Positions 17,138-25,853 of a DNA stretch of 64,000 bases are shown here, piece by piece. The translations under genes and the position numbers were made by a program. The notes under the pieces are model-generated. The model had not been told where the DNA came from. It saw only the letters and a program-made list of their open reading frames with translations, and did not search any database. Source of the DNA: an uncultured Eubacteriales bacterium. GTDB taxonomy: Bacteria > Bacillota > Clostridia > Oscillospirales > Acutalibacteraceae. Positions within the stretch are counted from its first letter, which is position 1. Every line of letters starts with the position of its first letter. The DNA is taken from contig CAKTVV010000006.1 of NCBI GenBank assembly GCA_934630515.1, forward strand, positions 72,123-136,122. Reading direction: 5' to 3'.

Positions 17138-19264
17138 TCAGTAGGATCGAAAAGTCATCTCGAGATACAGATTGTAAACAAACGAATAGATATTCTGGGC
17201 GATGCTGATCACCAGCAGCAGAATGAACACGATCAGGCAGATCCCGATCAGTATCAGGAGCAGGGTCAGTACCGTCTTGCCCAGCGAATAATCGTGGGTC
17301 ATCATCACGGAAACGATCAGCAGGGCGATCACCCATCCCCAGATGACCGTCTCAAAGACCGTATAGAAGGGCAGCTCCGAGGCGGTCAGGATATTGGAGA
17401 ACACCAGCATGGGAACGGCAAAGACCACATAGGGCTTTAACGCATAGCCGGTGGCAATGACGATATCCCGCATGGTGCCCTTGCCGTCCATCAGCGTGGT
17501 AAAGCACCAGTTGGCGATCACGAAGAACAGCAGCGGCAGAAGCAGCATCAGCACCCGGAACAGGACGTTGACCTCATCCGCCGTGACGCCGGTGGCTATA
17601 TACCCGCCAAATTGCAGCCGGACAGCATACAGCAGAAAAAACAGGCCGATGATCCACAGCGCCGAGCGCAGATTCCCCCGCTTTTCGTGCTTCAGATCCC
17701 AAAACCCGTCAAAGGGGTGCAGCATCACATAGCTGCCGTAGCGGTAGCCCCGATACACCTCCGAGGTGCCGAGCCGTGCATGGAGCCGGCTCCGCCGGAA
17801 GCATTTTACGGCGCACACTGCCGCCGCTGCCGCTCCGGCAGCGATCAAAAATATCCACACAAAGTGATCCCGGACATATTCATCCCGCCAGGACTCAAAC
17901 GCATCCGCATACAGCTCGTAAGCCCGCAGCTTTTTCAGGCGGGTCATCGCCTCCCGGTACTGATCGTTATGCAGCTCGATCCTCGCCAGCCCGATATCCC
18001 CCAGAACATACCCCGACGCCGCCTCCAGCACCGTATTCCATGCGGTCTCGGCCTCCTCGTAGTTTCCCGCATTGTATGCGGTCAGAGCCTGCCGGATATG
18101 CAGGGCAAAGGCGGTCTCCCGCAGCACCGTGACCGTCCCCTTGGTGCCGTCCAGCACGATCAACCGGCCGGCGCCGTCCCCGGACCCCGGCACATATTCC
18201 AAGGCATTGGCGTTGGCATAGGTGCCCTGTTGACCGCCGACGCCGCCGAAAGCGTAGAGGAGATACCCGTCCTCCGTATAGGCGTATATCTTTCCCTGCT
18301 TGGAGTCCACCGTATAGTACACATCCTCGTCGATCCGCCCGGAACGGTATAACGCCACATCCACAAAATAGGGGGTGTACGCATCCACCGCCTGCGACAG
18401 ATACGGGGAGTCTCCGTACCAGCCCTGCCGGGGCCGGATCAGGATGTTGTCGCCGTCGCTGTTGATCTTGCCCACCGGCACCTCGTTGGAGGTGGCGGAG
18501 GTGACATATAGAAAGCCGTAGCTGTTCATGGTGACGGAGCTGTATTCGGTGGGAACATAGCTCTCCATGCGAGCCAGCTGCTCCTTGGTGGCGATCCGGC
18601 GCCAGAGCATTTCCAGAAAATTCGGCTCCACCTGCGGTGCACCCAAAAAGCTCTGGAATTCTCCGTTCTCATCCAGACAAAGGATCCCCTGATTGATGCC
18701 GGAGGCGATCACATACAGCTTCCGGGTCGCATCCACCGTCAGCTTTACGGGTAAATATTCAAAATCATCCTCTAAAACCGAGATGACGGGCTGCTCAAAC
18801 AGACGGAGCGGTGTCACCGTGTCGCCTTGAAGCGCAAACGAGACGATCCGGTGATTGCCGGTATCCGCAACGTACAGCCGGCTCTCGTCCGCCCACACCC
18901 CCTGCGGACCGGAAAGGGCGGTCACGGCTCCGTCAACGGAGAATTCGGAGATCACCGCCAGCACCCGAAAGTCCAGATCGGTCATAAGCACCCGGTCGTT
19001 GCCGCTGTCGCTGATAAACAGCCGCCCGCTGCCGTTATAGCATATATCCCCCAGACTGTTGAAGGCCCGGTCCGTGATCCCGTCCCCGGTCACCACCTGC
19101 TCTATGCTAAACGCCGCCGGAATCGCCACGGGCTGATCCTTCATATTGTATATGTACGTCTGATACGGGGCGTCCGTCGGACACGCCGCAGCCGCCGATA
19201 CATGCAGGGGAAACACAAGCACAAGCGCTATCATGCAGCCTATCCATAGCCGGCATTTTTTCAT
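17138..19264 (-). CDS. NHL beta-propeller / TPR / Yip1-domain membrane protein
   Basis: 708 aa. An N-terminal signal peptide (1-25) leads to an extracellular NHL-type propeller (about 45-390); repeats such as GDICYNGSGRLFISDSGNDRV and GPQGVWADESRLYVADTGNHR are clear. A short TPR-like helical stretch (YNAGNYEEAETAWNTVLEAA) and a membrane helix (about 475-495) follow. The last 200 residues hold a Yip1-type bundle of about five helices, starting after YGSYVMLHPFDGFWDLKHEK. The start has AAGGAGAG. It lies 23 nt before the DUF5696 gene. The fusion of an outside sensor or binding domain to a Yip1 core is known next to such permeases, but its task is unknown; complex assembly or transport coupling are guesses. 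Confidence 0.82.
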   Translation of the reverse strand: MKKCRLWIGCMIALVLVFPLHVSAAAACPTDAPYQTYIYNMKDQPVAIPAAFSIEQVVTGDGITDRAFNSLGDICYNGSGRLFISDSGNDRVLMTDLDFRVLAVISEFSVDGAVTALSGPQGVWADESRLYVADTGNHRIVSFALQGDTVTPLRLFEQPVISVLEDDFEYLPVKLTVDATRKLYVIASGINQGILCLDENGEFQSFLGAPQVEPNFLEMLWRRIATKEQLARMESYVPTEYSSVTMNSYGFLYVTSATSNEVPVGKINSDGDNILIRPRQGWYGDSPYLSQAVDAYTPYFVDVALYRSGRIDEDVYYTVDSKQGKIYAYTEDGYLLYAFGGVGGQQGTYANANALEYVPGSGDGAGRLIVLDGTKGTVTVLRETAFALHIRQALTAYNAGNYEEAETAWNTVLEAASGYVLGDIGLARIELHNDQYREAMTRLKKLRAYELYADAFESWRDEYVRDHFVWIFLIAAGAAAAAVCAVKCFRRSRLHARLGTSEVYRGYRYGSYVMLHPFDGFWDLKHEKRGNLRSALWIIGLFFLLYAVRLQFGGYIATGVTADEVNVLFRVLMLLLPLLFFVIANWCFTTLMDGKGTMRDIVIATGYALKPYVVFAVPMLVFSNILTASELPFYTVFETVIWGWVIALLIVSVMMTHDYSLGKTVLTLLLILIGICLIVFILLLVISIAQNIYSFVYNLYLEMTFRSY

Positions 19265-19387
19265 CAGATTCTCTCCTTTTTACACAGGCAGCCTATCGTG
19301 CTGGCGGCGCTGTCCTTCCGCTTTCCGCCGCAGCGCTCCGCACCTGCCGCAAAGGCGGCTAAAGCGCCGCTTCCTTCCATGGCGCCG

Positions 19388-20317
19388 TCAATCCTTCATT
19401 CCGGAGGATGACATGGTCTCAATGATATTGCCCTGGCTGAACAGGAATATCAGGATCGGCACGATCATCATAAACACCGAAACGGCAGCGCCGACGCCGG
19501 CACGGGCGATATTGACCGTCAGTCCGGTGCCCTGGATCTGGGTGAGCGCATACGCCAGCGTTTTCAACTCTTCCTTATAGATGAAGTTGTTATCGCCGAT
19601 CGGCCACAGATTCTGTACGGTCAGCAGGAGCAGCGTCATCCAGGCGGAGCGCACATTCGGCATGACGATGCGCCAGAAGGTCTTCCATTGGTCAGCGCCG
19701 TCGATCCGTGCCGCCTCCAGCAGCGAGTCGGGGATCTGCTCCATGAACTGCTTCATCAGATACAGCCCCAGCGACATACCGAAGGCCGGAACGATCAGCG
19801 CCGCATAGGTGTCGATCCAGTGCAGCCTGGACATGACCAGATAGTTCGGGATCGCCGTCACCGTGGCATTGAACATCAGGGAGAACACCACAATGCTGAA
19901 CAGCAGATTTTTGCCCGGAAACCGCTTCTTCGCCAGCGGATAGGCGCACATGGAGGACAGAATGATGTGCCCGGCAGCCCCCACGCCCGTGACGAAAAAG
20001 CTATTGAAAATATACCGCAAAAAGGGCACGTTGGAGGACGCCATCACCGTGAACATATCCCGGAAATTCCCCAGCGTGGGGTTGGCGGGGATCAGCTTCG
20101 GCGGGAATGCAAACAGCTCATCCTGCGGCTTAAAGGCGTTGGAAATAATGTACGCCATAGGTAAGGCGACGCACACGGCAAAGATCGACAGGATCAGTAT
20201 GATGAAAAAGGTTCCCGCCCGGGAGCGGTTTGCCTTTTTGCTGTGGTTCAGCCTGTGAAGCACGGAAAACACCGTCTTCTTCGGCACTTCGCTTTTCGGA
20301 ACAGCCTGCGTATACAT
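19388..20317 (-). CDS. Carbohydrate ABC transporter permease (MalG type), first set
   Basis: 309-aa CUT1 permease with six predicted helices and the EAA loop LEAARIDGADQWKTFWRIVMP. It begins 19 nt after the MalF-type gene at 20337, so the two form one permease pair. The 123-nt gap after it carries only GC-rich potential stems before the NHL/Yip1 gene. It could serve either of the solute-binding proteins encoded upstream. Confidence 0.92.
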   Translation of the reverse strand: MYTQAVPKSEVPKKTVFSVLHRLNHSKKANRSRAGTFFIILILSIFAVCVALPMAYIISNAFKPQDELFAFPPKLIPANPTLGNFRDMFTVMASSNVPFLRYIFNSFFVTGVGAAGHIILSSMCAYPLAKKRFPGKNLLFSIVVFSLMFNATVTAIPNYLVMSRLHWIDTYAALIVPAFGMSLGLYLMKQFMEQIPDSLLEAARIDGADQWKTFWRIVMPNVRSAWMTLLLLTVQNLWPIGDNNFIYKEELKTLAYALTQIQGTGLTVNIARAGVGAAVSVFMMIVPILIFLFSQGNIIETMSSSGMKD

Positions 20318-20336
20318 AGACGAAACACCTCCCTTA

Positions 20337-21245
20337 TCAGGTCTTCTCCGCCAGGAGCCTTTGCACGATCAAATTGGAGCCGAGCATGATCAGAAACAGC
20401 ACCGTGGCGATCGCCGACGCATACCCCATCTCAAACCGGACGTTTCCGTAATCCTGCAGAAGATGGACCAGCGTATAAACGGCGTAGTTGGTGCTGGGAA
20501 AGCCGTAGATCGCACTGAGCACATCGCCGGTGCCGAAGGCGCTGGTGATGCTCATGACGGCGCCGAACATCAGCTGGGGCTTCATGGAGGGGAGGGTGAT
20601 ATACCACATCTCCTGATAGCGATTTTTGATGCCGTCGATGGCAGCCGCCTCGTATAAGCGCTGATCCACATTCTTGAACCCGGCGATAAAGGACAGGAAC
20701 CCGGCGCCGAAGCTCATCCACAGCATCACCACGACGGCGGAGGGCAGCATATAATCGGCGTCGGTCAGCCACTGAATGGGCTTGTAAATGATCCCCAGAT
20801 CCAGCAGCGTTCCGTTCAATATGCCGTAGGTATCGCCGCTGTAAATGATCGTCCATATGGCGTAGGCGCCGCCGCTGATCGCCGGGGCATAAAACAGCAG
20901 CGTCAGCACAGAGCGGGTCCTGTTGCCCAGCTCGTTGAGCAGCCACGCCAGCAGCAGGCTCAGGAAGAACCCCACCGGACCGATCAGCACGGCAAAAAGC
21001 AGCGTGTTCTTCAGCGCCAGCGGGAACAGAGAGTCGTCCATCAGCAGCCGGAAATAATTGCGCAGCCCGACAAAGGACGGCCAATGGATGGCGTCAAAGT
21101 TTGTAAAGGACAGCACCATCGAGATCAACACCGGCAGCAAAACGAACGCAAAGAATATCAGCATATAGGGAAATACAAACAGATAATCCTCGCCGTAGCG
21201 TGACCAGAACAGCCGCAGCCTTTTGGAATGCTTACCCTTGGTCAT
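20337..21245 (-). CDS. Carbohydrate ABC transporter permease (MalF type), first set
   Basis: 302-aa CUT1 permease. The first helix begins at YLFVFPYMLIFFAFVLLPV and the EAA loop reads YEAAAIDGIKNRYQEMWYITL. It begins 21 nt after the 963-aa solute-binding fusion gene and is followed by its MalG-type partner. Family membership is unambiguous; sugar specificity is not readable. Confidence 0.92.
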   Translation of the reverse strand: MTKGKHSKRLRLFWSRYGEDYLFVFPYMLIFFAFVLLPVLISMVLSFTNFDAIHWPSFVGLRNYFRLLMDDSLFPLALKNTLLFAVLIGPVGFFLSLLLAWLLNELGNRTRSVLTLLFYAPAISGGAYAIWTIIYSGDTYGILNGTLLDLGIIYKPIQWLTDADYMLPSAVVVMLWMSFGAGFLSFIAGFKNVDQRLYEAAAIDGIKNRYQEMWYITLPSMKPQLMFGAVMSITSAFGTGDVLSAIYGFPSTNYAVYTLVHLLQDYGNVRFEMGYASAIATVLFLIMLGSNLIVQRLLAEKT

Positions 21246-21266
21246 ACAGAACCTTCCTTTTTCATC

Positions 21267-24158
21267 TTACTCTAAGCCGTATTCTTCCCGCTTGTTCTTC
21301 ATCTCACGGTCGATATTCTCCGCTACGCTGTTCATGCTTTCCCGGACATCCACATCGTTATACACGATATCCCGGTATGCAAAGTTGAAGAGCCGCTCCG
21401 AGAAATAGCCGCCGGGCACCTGAGGATACTCCTTCAGGTGCTCCACCTGAAAGAGCATGCTGCCCCGCATATCCGGATCCCACCGCACCTGCCGGATCGC
21501 CTGCCGGTTCGCCGTATTGTAGCGGGAGGAGGTGCCCACCACCGCCTCCAGCCGTCTGCCGAAGGAATCCTGTGTCTGGGCGGAGGTCCACCACTGCAGG
21601 AACGTCCACGCCGCCTGCGGCTGATCGGTGCCCTGCATGATCACCGTGCCGTTGACCGTAGCCACGGAGGCGTGGTTCACGGTTCCGTCCGCCTGCACCG
21701 TGCCGGGCACCGGCAGCATCCCCCACAGCCCCTTGATCTCAGGGGCAAACAGGGTCAGGGTGTTATACGCCGTAAAATCGGTCACGGCAATGGGCATTTC
21801 GCCCGTGCGGAAGCGGTTGGCAAAGTCGAAGGCAAGAGGAACGCCGTACTGCTTATACAGCATGGTAAACAGCTTCATGCTTTCGACGGCTTCACTTTCA
21901 GCCAGCCCGGAGCTTTTTCCGTCGGCGGTATACAGCCAGCCGTCCGTCTGGTAGAGGAACGGCAGATAATTCTGGATCGTGGGCAGGATGCCAAACGCCA
22001 GTGAGCTCTTTTTCAGCTTGGGCAGCACGGAATTCAGTACCGATTCCCAGGTGTCCAGCTCCTCCAGCGGGATACCCAGCTCCTGCAGGATATCCTTCCG
22101 GTAGAACAGCATCGCCCACGTCTGGGTCTCCGGCAGTGCATACAGCCCGCCGTTAAAGCGAAAGGTGTTGACTGCGTAATCGTAGAATTCCTCACACACC
22201 GCCGGGGCATCGGCAAACGACGAGAGGTCGTATACCGCCTCCCGCAGCGCCAGATTGTTCACATCCGATGCCAGCATCCCCAGCGACACGTCCGGCCCCT
22301 TGCCGGCTAAGATCGCCGGCAGCAGAGCCCTAGCCGATACCAGCTGCACCTCCACGGCAATATCGTTCTTAGGGGTGAAATCGCTGACGATGCTTTGGCG
22401 GAGGAGCTGCGCCTGATCCTGGGAGGTGGTCATCCACACCTTGATGGAGGTATCGGCGGCGGTATCCATCTGCCCGATGGATTCATAGTCCGCCACAAAG
22501 GAGTAGGCAAAGCCCTTTATGTAATGGGAGGCCAGCGCAAAGAAGCCAGCCTCACCCCGGGGCAGCGCCGCCTCGGCAGAGGAGAGCCGCAGCCAGTCCA
22601 GCTCCAGCGGCTGTCCCCGCTGGGTGTTGATCCAGGTGCCGAAGGAGGCGATCGTGTCCTTATAGCTGGTGAGCCGCACGGCGATCGTGTCGGTATCCTC
22701 CAGCATCAGCTCCAGCTGTGTGTACAGCCGCTTGATGTCGGCGACGGAGCGGGTGCTGCCGTCGATCTGCGCCACCTGCTGCTCCAGCGCCCGGAGCTTT
22801 TGGCTCATCTCCTCCATCTGCCCGATGACCTCGGGGATCATCTTATCCAGCTTATAGTCCCGATACCGGTCGGGATTGGCACCCGTGATGGCAATAATGG
22901 AGCGATAGATGCCGTTCAGCTCGTTCAGATACCCGGAGGCAAGGGAAATGATCTCATTATAGTCGCCGGCTCCCACCGTCAGCCGCAGAGTGTGCCAGCC
23001 CTCCTCCAGATACAGCTCAAAGGGTGCTCCGGCGGCATCCGCAAACCACTCCGTCTGCCACACCGACGCATACGGGAACTGCCAGTTATCCGCCTCGGCA
23101 AAGGGAGCCGCCCCGTCGATCCGGATCTCCCGGACGCTGGCGGAGTCATTCTTCAGCGCCTGCTTAAAATGCGCAGACAGGGCATACAAACCGCTTTCGG
23201 GGGCATAAAAGGACCATTGCGCCCACTGTCCCGCATTGGTCCACTGGTTGCCGCCGATGGTGTTATAGACGATCGTGGAATGGCTGTACGGCTGCACCGT
23301 GGGCGAGGTCTTATCTGCCAGAGGAAACAGCATCTGGGTGGATTTCACATCGGCGTCCTCCCCCTGCAGCACCACGACCGCCTGTGCCGAGACCCGGTTT
23401 TTCTCCGGATAGGCGGCATAGGCAGCGGTATAGGCAGGGGCGGCGGTATCGGATACCGGCTCAAAGGAAAGCCTGCCGATCGTCATAGGCTCCAATACGC
23501 CCTCCATGCAGACGGTGTGCCGCCCGGCAGACAGATAAAACTGCAGAGGACCCCGCCACAGACCAGAGGGATCGATGGCGTACTGCTCGATCCAGGCGGG
23601 CACCTCCACCTGCTCGATGAGGAGCTGATTGCCTTGGGTATCGTATTGGATATTCTCTTTGGAATTGGACCACAGCCGTGGAAAGGAGAGCCGCTCCGCC
23701 TCGCTGAAGGGCGGTGCGCCGTCGATGGTCAGCCGCCGCTCGATGGCGCCGACGCCGCCGCTTTCCGGATAGTATTCCAGCAGCAGGGTGTACAGACCCG
23801 TTTCCGGCACATCCACCGTCCAGCTGACGGCGCTCGTTTCATCGGTATAGAGCACCGCCCCGGCGTGCTCCTTGTAATCGGAGAGGAGTCTGGCGGTGCC
23901 GTCCGCCGCCAGAGCCGCCTTTTCCGCCGCCAGCACGATCGGCTCGTCCGGACAGACTGCGCCGCTGTACCGGCGGATGTATTCGCTGTAAGAGGCTGCG
24001 TCATTCATTGTGACTTCGACAGCTGCACTGACTGCGGCAGTCTCATCTGCGGCAGCCGACAGAGGAAATATCAGCACCGCAGCAGCCGTCATCGACACTG
24101 AAGCTATCGAACTCACGATCAATCGCCATGTTCTTTTCAAAAAAGTCTGTCTGTTCAA
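21267..24158 (-). CDS. Giant extracellular solute-binding protein with N-terminal carbohydrate-binding-like region
   Basis: 963 aa. The start is probably TTG 24158, eight bases after GGGAGG, followed by a signal peptide (KRTWRLIVSSIASVSM to about residue 36); an ATG at 24239 would include the hairpin and is rejected. Residues 50-420 contain two related beta-sandwich units (SWTVDVPETGLYTLLLEYYP and WSFYAPESGLYALSAHF, each followed by RRLTIDGAPPF- or REIRIDGAAPF-like strands) resembling CBM6/35-type modules. A helical linker (about 440-560) leads to a family 1 solute-binding domain (about 580-930) with LPAILAGKGPDVSLGM, FNGGLYALPETQTWAMLFYRK and the AWTFLQWWTS end. Ordinary binding proteins are 420-550 aa, so this is a fusion. 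It has no lipobox. Confidence 0.85.
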   Translation of the reverse strand: MNRQTFLKRTWRLIVSSIASVSMTAAAVLIFPLSAAADETAAVSAAVEVTMNDAASYSEYIRRYSGAVCPDEPIVLAAEKAALAADGTARLLSDYKEHAGAVLYTDETSAVSWTVDVPETGLYTLLLEYYPESGGVGAIERRLTIDGAPPFSEAERLSFPRLWSNSKENIQYDTQGNQLLIEQVEVPAWIEQYAIDPSGLWRGPLQFYLSAGRHTVCMEGVLEPMTIGRLSFEPVSDTAAPAYTAAYAAYPEKNRVSAQAVVVLQGEDADVKSTQMLFPLADKTSPTVQPYSHSTIVYNTIGGNQWTNAGQWAQWSFYAPESGLYALSAHFKQALKNDSASVREIRIDGAAPFAEADNWQFPYASVWQTEWFADAAGAPFELYLEEGWHTLRLTVGAGDYNEIISLASGYLNELNGIYRSIIAITGANPDRYRDYKLDKMIPEVIGQMEEMSQKLRALEQQVAQIDGSTRSVADIKRLYTQLELMLEDTDTIAVRLTSYKDTIASFGTWINTQRGQPLELDWLRLSSAEAALPRGEAGFFALASHYIKGFAYSFVADYESIGQMDTAADTSIKVWMTTSQDQAQLLRQSIVSDFTPKNDIAVEVQLVSARALLPAILAGKGPDVSLGMLASDVNNLALREAVYDLSSFADAPAVCEEFYDYAVNTFRFNGGLYALPETQTWAMLFYRKDILQELGIPLEELDTWESVLNSVLPKLKKSSLAFGILPTIQNYLPFLYQTDGWLYTADGKSSGLAESEAVESMKLFTMLYKQYGVPLAFDFANRFRTGEMPIAVTDFTAYNTLTLFAPEIKGLWGMLPVPGTVQADGTVNHASVATVNGTVIMQGTDQPQAAWTFLQWWTSAQTQDSFGRRLEAVVGTSSRYNTANRQAIRQVRWDPDMRGSMLFQVEHLKEYPQVPGGYFSERLFNFAYRDIVYNDVDVRESMNSVAENIDREMKNKREEYGLE

Positions 24159-24186
24159 CGCAGTTTCCTCCCGCATGACTCTGTGG

Positions 24187-24227
24187 GCGGCACCTATGCT
24201 TCCGCTCTGCAGAAGCATAGGTGCCGC
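24187..24227. repeat. 16-bp perfect hairpin between solute-binding protein genes
   Basis: 24187-24202 pairs perfectly with 24212-24227 across a 9-nt loop. It lies in the 77-nt gap between the two binding-protein genes, with no T run. It could stabilise the upstream mRNA end or reduce downstream expression. Confidence 0.8.
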
Positions 24228-24235
24228 AAGCTCCA

Positions 24236-25798
24236 TCAATTAAACATATCGTTTATCGCCTTGTCGAAATTGCCCTTGATACTTTCTACGGCAGCGCTGA
24301 CGGTCTTTCCGGAAGACCAGAACATCGGCTCATACATCACCTTGTTTTCAAAGCTGCTGAACACGTTGGGCATACCCAGTCCATGATCCACCACCATGTT
24401 ATTCAGCAGATCCACATATACGCCCAGCGATTTGGTATCGTTATTCTGGAAATAATCCAGCTGCACCTCATCCTGCCACCAGTTGTTTCCGCTGTAGCCA
24501 GCAGGCGTCTCGGAGAGGGCATTGAAGATCTTGGCGGTGAAATCCAGCTCCTTGTTGGTGGAGGTCACGAACCAGACCCGGGCGTGACCGCTGGAGGAGG
24601 TGTACCGGGTGCCGGAGGGACCCAGCGGCACCGGCAGCAGACCGTAGTCGAAATTCTTCACCTGTGGACGGATGCGCTGGTTCAGCACCCAGGAATCCTC
24701 CATCAGGAAGGTCAGCTTGCCCTGAATGAACTGATTGATATAGTCCGGCATGCTGGAGGCATAGCTATCCCGCTTGAACATCCCGGTGGTGGTGGAAAAC
24801 ACCTTGTCCGTGTTGATCAGCTGATTCATGAACTCCAGCGCCTTCACCACATTCTGCGAGGAATAGGTGGGGGTCGCCTTTCCGTTGCCGTTCAGGGTCA
24901 CGATCTGGGCGTTGTTGGCAGCCATGAGCATTTCCATGACGTATTCCGGGTTGCCGCCCACGCCGTAGACCCCGTTGCCGGCGTCGGTGGTGCGCTTGGC
25001 ATAATCCAGGAAGGTGGCATAATCCCATTTCTTCTGCGCTACCAGATCGTAGATCTGATCCGGGTCGATGCCCTTCTGCTTCAGCAGGTTCTTATTCATC
25101 ACCATGCAATACCGCAGCTCCGGGGGCTTCTCGAATTGCAGACCGTAGTAGTTTCCGCCGATCTTGGCGGCGCTGGTATAGCCGGAAAGGAAGTTGACAT
25201 GGTTGACATTGACACCGTCGATCTGGTTCCACGGCTTGAGATAGCCCGCCGAGATCATCGCCGGCAGCCGCCGCACATCCGTCTCCAGAATGTTGGCGAC
25301 CGGCTTCCCTGCCCGGATAAACGATGCCAGCGAGTCCGCATTCACCTCAAGGGTATTGATGATCTTGATGGTGACGCCGTACTGCTTCTCCACCTCACGC
25401 ATCCGCTTGAAAAAGACCTGCTCAAACAACGTGTTGTCCTCGGACTCCTTGGAGGGCAGATAGGACGAGCAGATGGTAAAGGTCTTGCCCTTGGTTTTTA
25501 CGTCGTCCAGATTTTTGCTGCTGTTTGCGTCTCCGGTGGATGTGTTTTTGTTGCCGGAGTTGTTTTTGCCCGAGGAAGTATTGCCGGAGCTTTGGGACTC
25601 TCCGTCGGCGTCACCGGCGGTGCTTTCCCCCGTGCTGTTTTCCCGGTCTACCGGACGCAGGACCGTGCTGTACTCAAATTCGTCGCTGCTGTCCGGCGAC
25701 TCGTGGTTGCCGCAGCCCGCCATGGCGGCGCCGATCAACACCAGACACAAAGCCACCGATAGAATGCGAGCGAAGGATCTCCACCTGTTTTTTTGCAT
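24236..25798 (-). CDS. Extracellular solute-binding lipoprotein (CUT1 class)
   Basis: 520-aa lipoprotein. ATG 25798 is preferred because GGAG lies eight bases upstream; GTG/ATG at 25807/25804 are too close to it. The signal peptide ends in the lipobox MAGC (about residue 25-28), followed by a Ser/Asn/Gly-rich linker (about 50-90) that tethers the domain away from the membrane. The binding domain has PSKESEDNTLFEQVFFKRM near its start, the WNQIDGVNVNHVNFLSGYTS region and the TLNGNGKATPTYSSQNVVKALEF segment. It is followed, after a hairpin, by the second binding protein and a permease pair. It likely feeds one of the two importers. Confidence 0.92.
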   Translation of the reverse strand: MQKNRWRSFARILSVALCLVLIGAAMAGCGNHESPDSSDEFEYSTVLRPVDRENSTGESTAGDADGESQSSGNTSSGKNNSGNKNTSTGDANSSKNLDDVKTKGKTFTICSSYLPSKESEDNTLFEQVFFKRMREVEKQYGVTIKIINTLEVNADSLASFIRAGKPVANILETDVRRLPAMISAGYLKPWNQIDGVNVNHVNFLSGYTSAAKIGGNYYGLQFEKPPELRYCMVMNKNLLKQKGIDPDQIYDLVAQKKWDYATFLDYAKRTTDAGNGVYGVGGNPEYVMEMLMAANNAQIVTLNGNGKATPTYSSQNVVKALEFMNQLINTDKVFSTTTGMFKRDSYASSMPDYINQFIQGKLTFLMEDSWVLNQRIRPQVKNFDYGLLPVPLGPSGTRYTSSSGHARVWFVTSTNKELDFTAKIFNALSETPAGYSGNNWWQDEVQLDYFQNNDTKSLGVYVDLLNNMVVDHGLGMPNVFSSFENKVMYEPMFWSSGKTVSAAVESIKGNFDKAINDMFN

Positions 25799-25834
25799 TT
25801 TCATCACTCCAAACTCTTTAATAAGGCTCTATTG

Positions 25835-25848
25835 CAGACAGCTGTCTG
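25835..25848. repeat. 14-bp palindrome upstream of the solute-binding lipoprotein gene
   Basis: CAGACAGCTGTCTG is a perfect palindrome in the short gap between the GH106-like gene and the binding-protein gene. It could be a regulator site or a small hairpin; there is no further support. Confidence 0.4.
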
Positions 25849-25853
25849 ACCGA

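Noticed and set aside
14946..17144. 732-aa plus-strand frame opposite the DUF5696 gene
   Set aside because: His/Arg/Gln-rich shadow; the minus strand has a lipobox, ribosome site and family motifs.
17115..17336. N-terminal 74-residue extension of the DUF5696 protein
   Set aside because: It overlaps the end of the NHL/Yip1 gene in another frame, and the internal start has a good ribosome site and a signal peptide.
22395..24101. 568-aa plus-strand frame opposite the large binding protein
   Set aside because: Shadow frame without signals.
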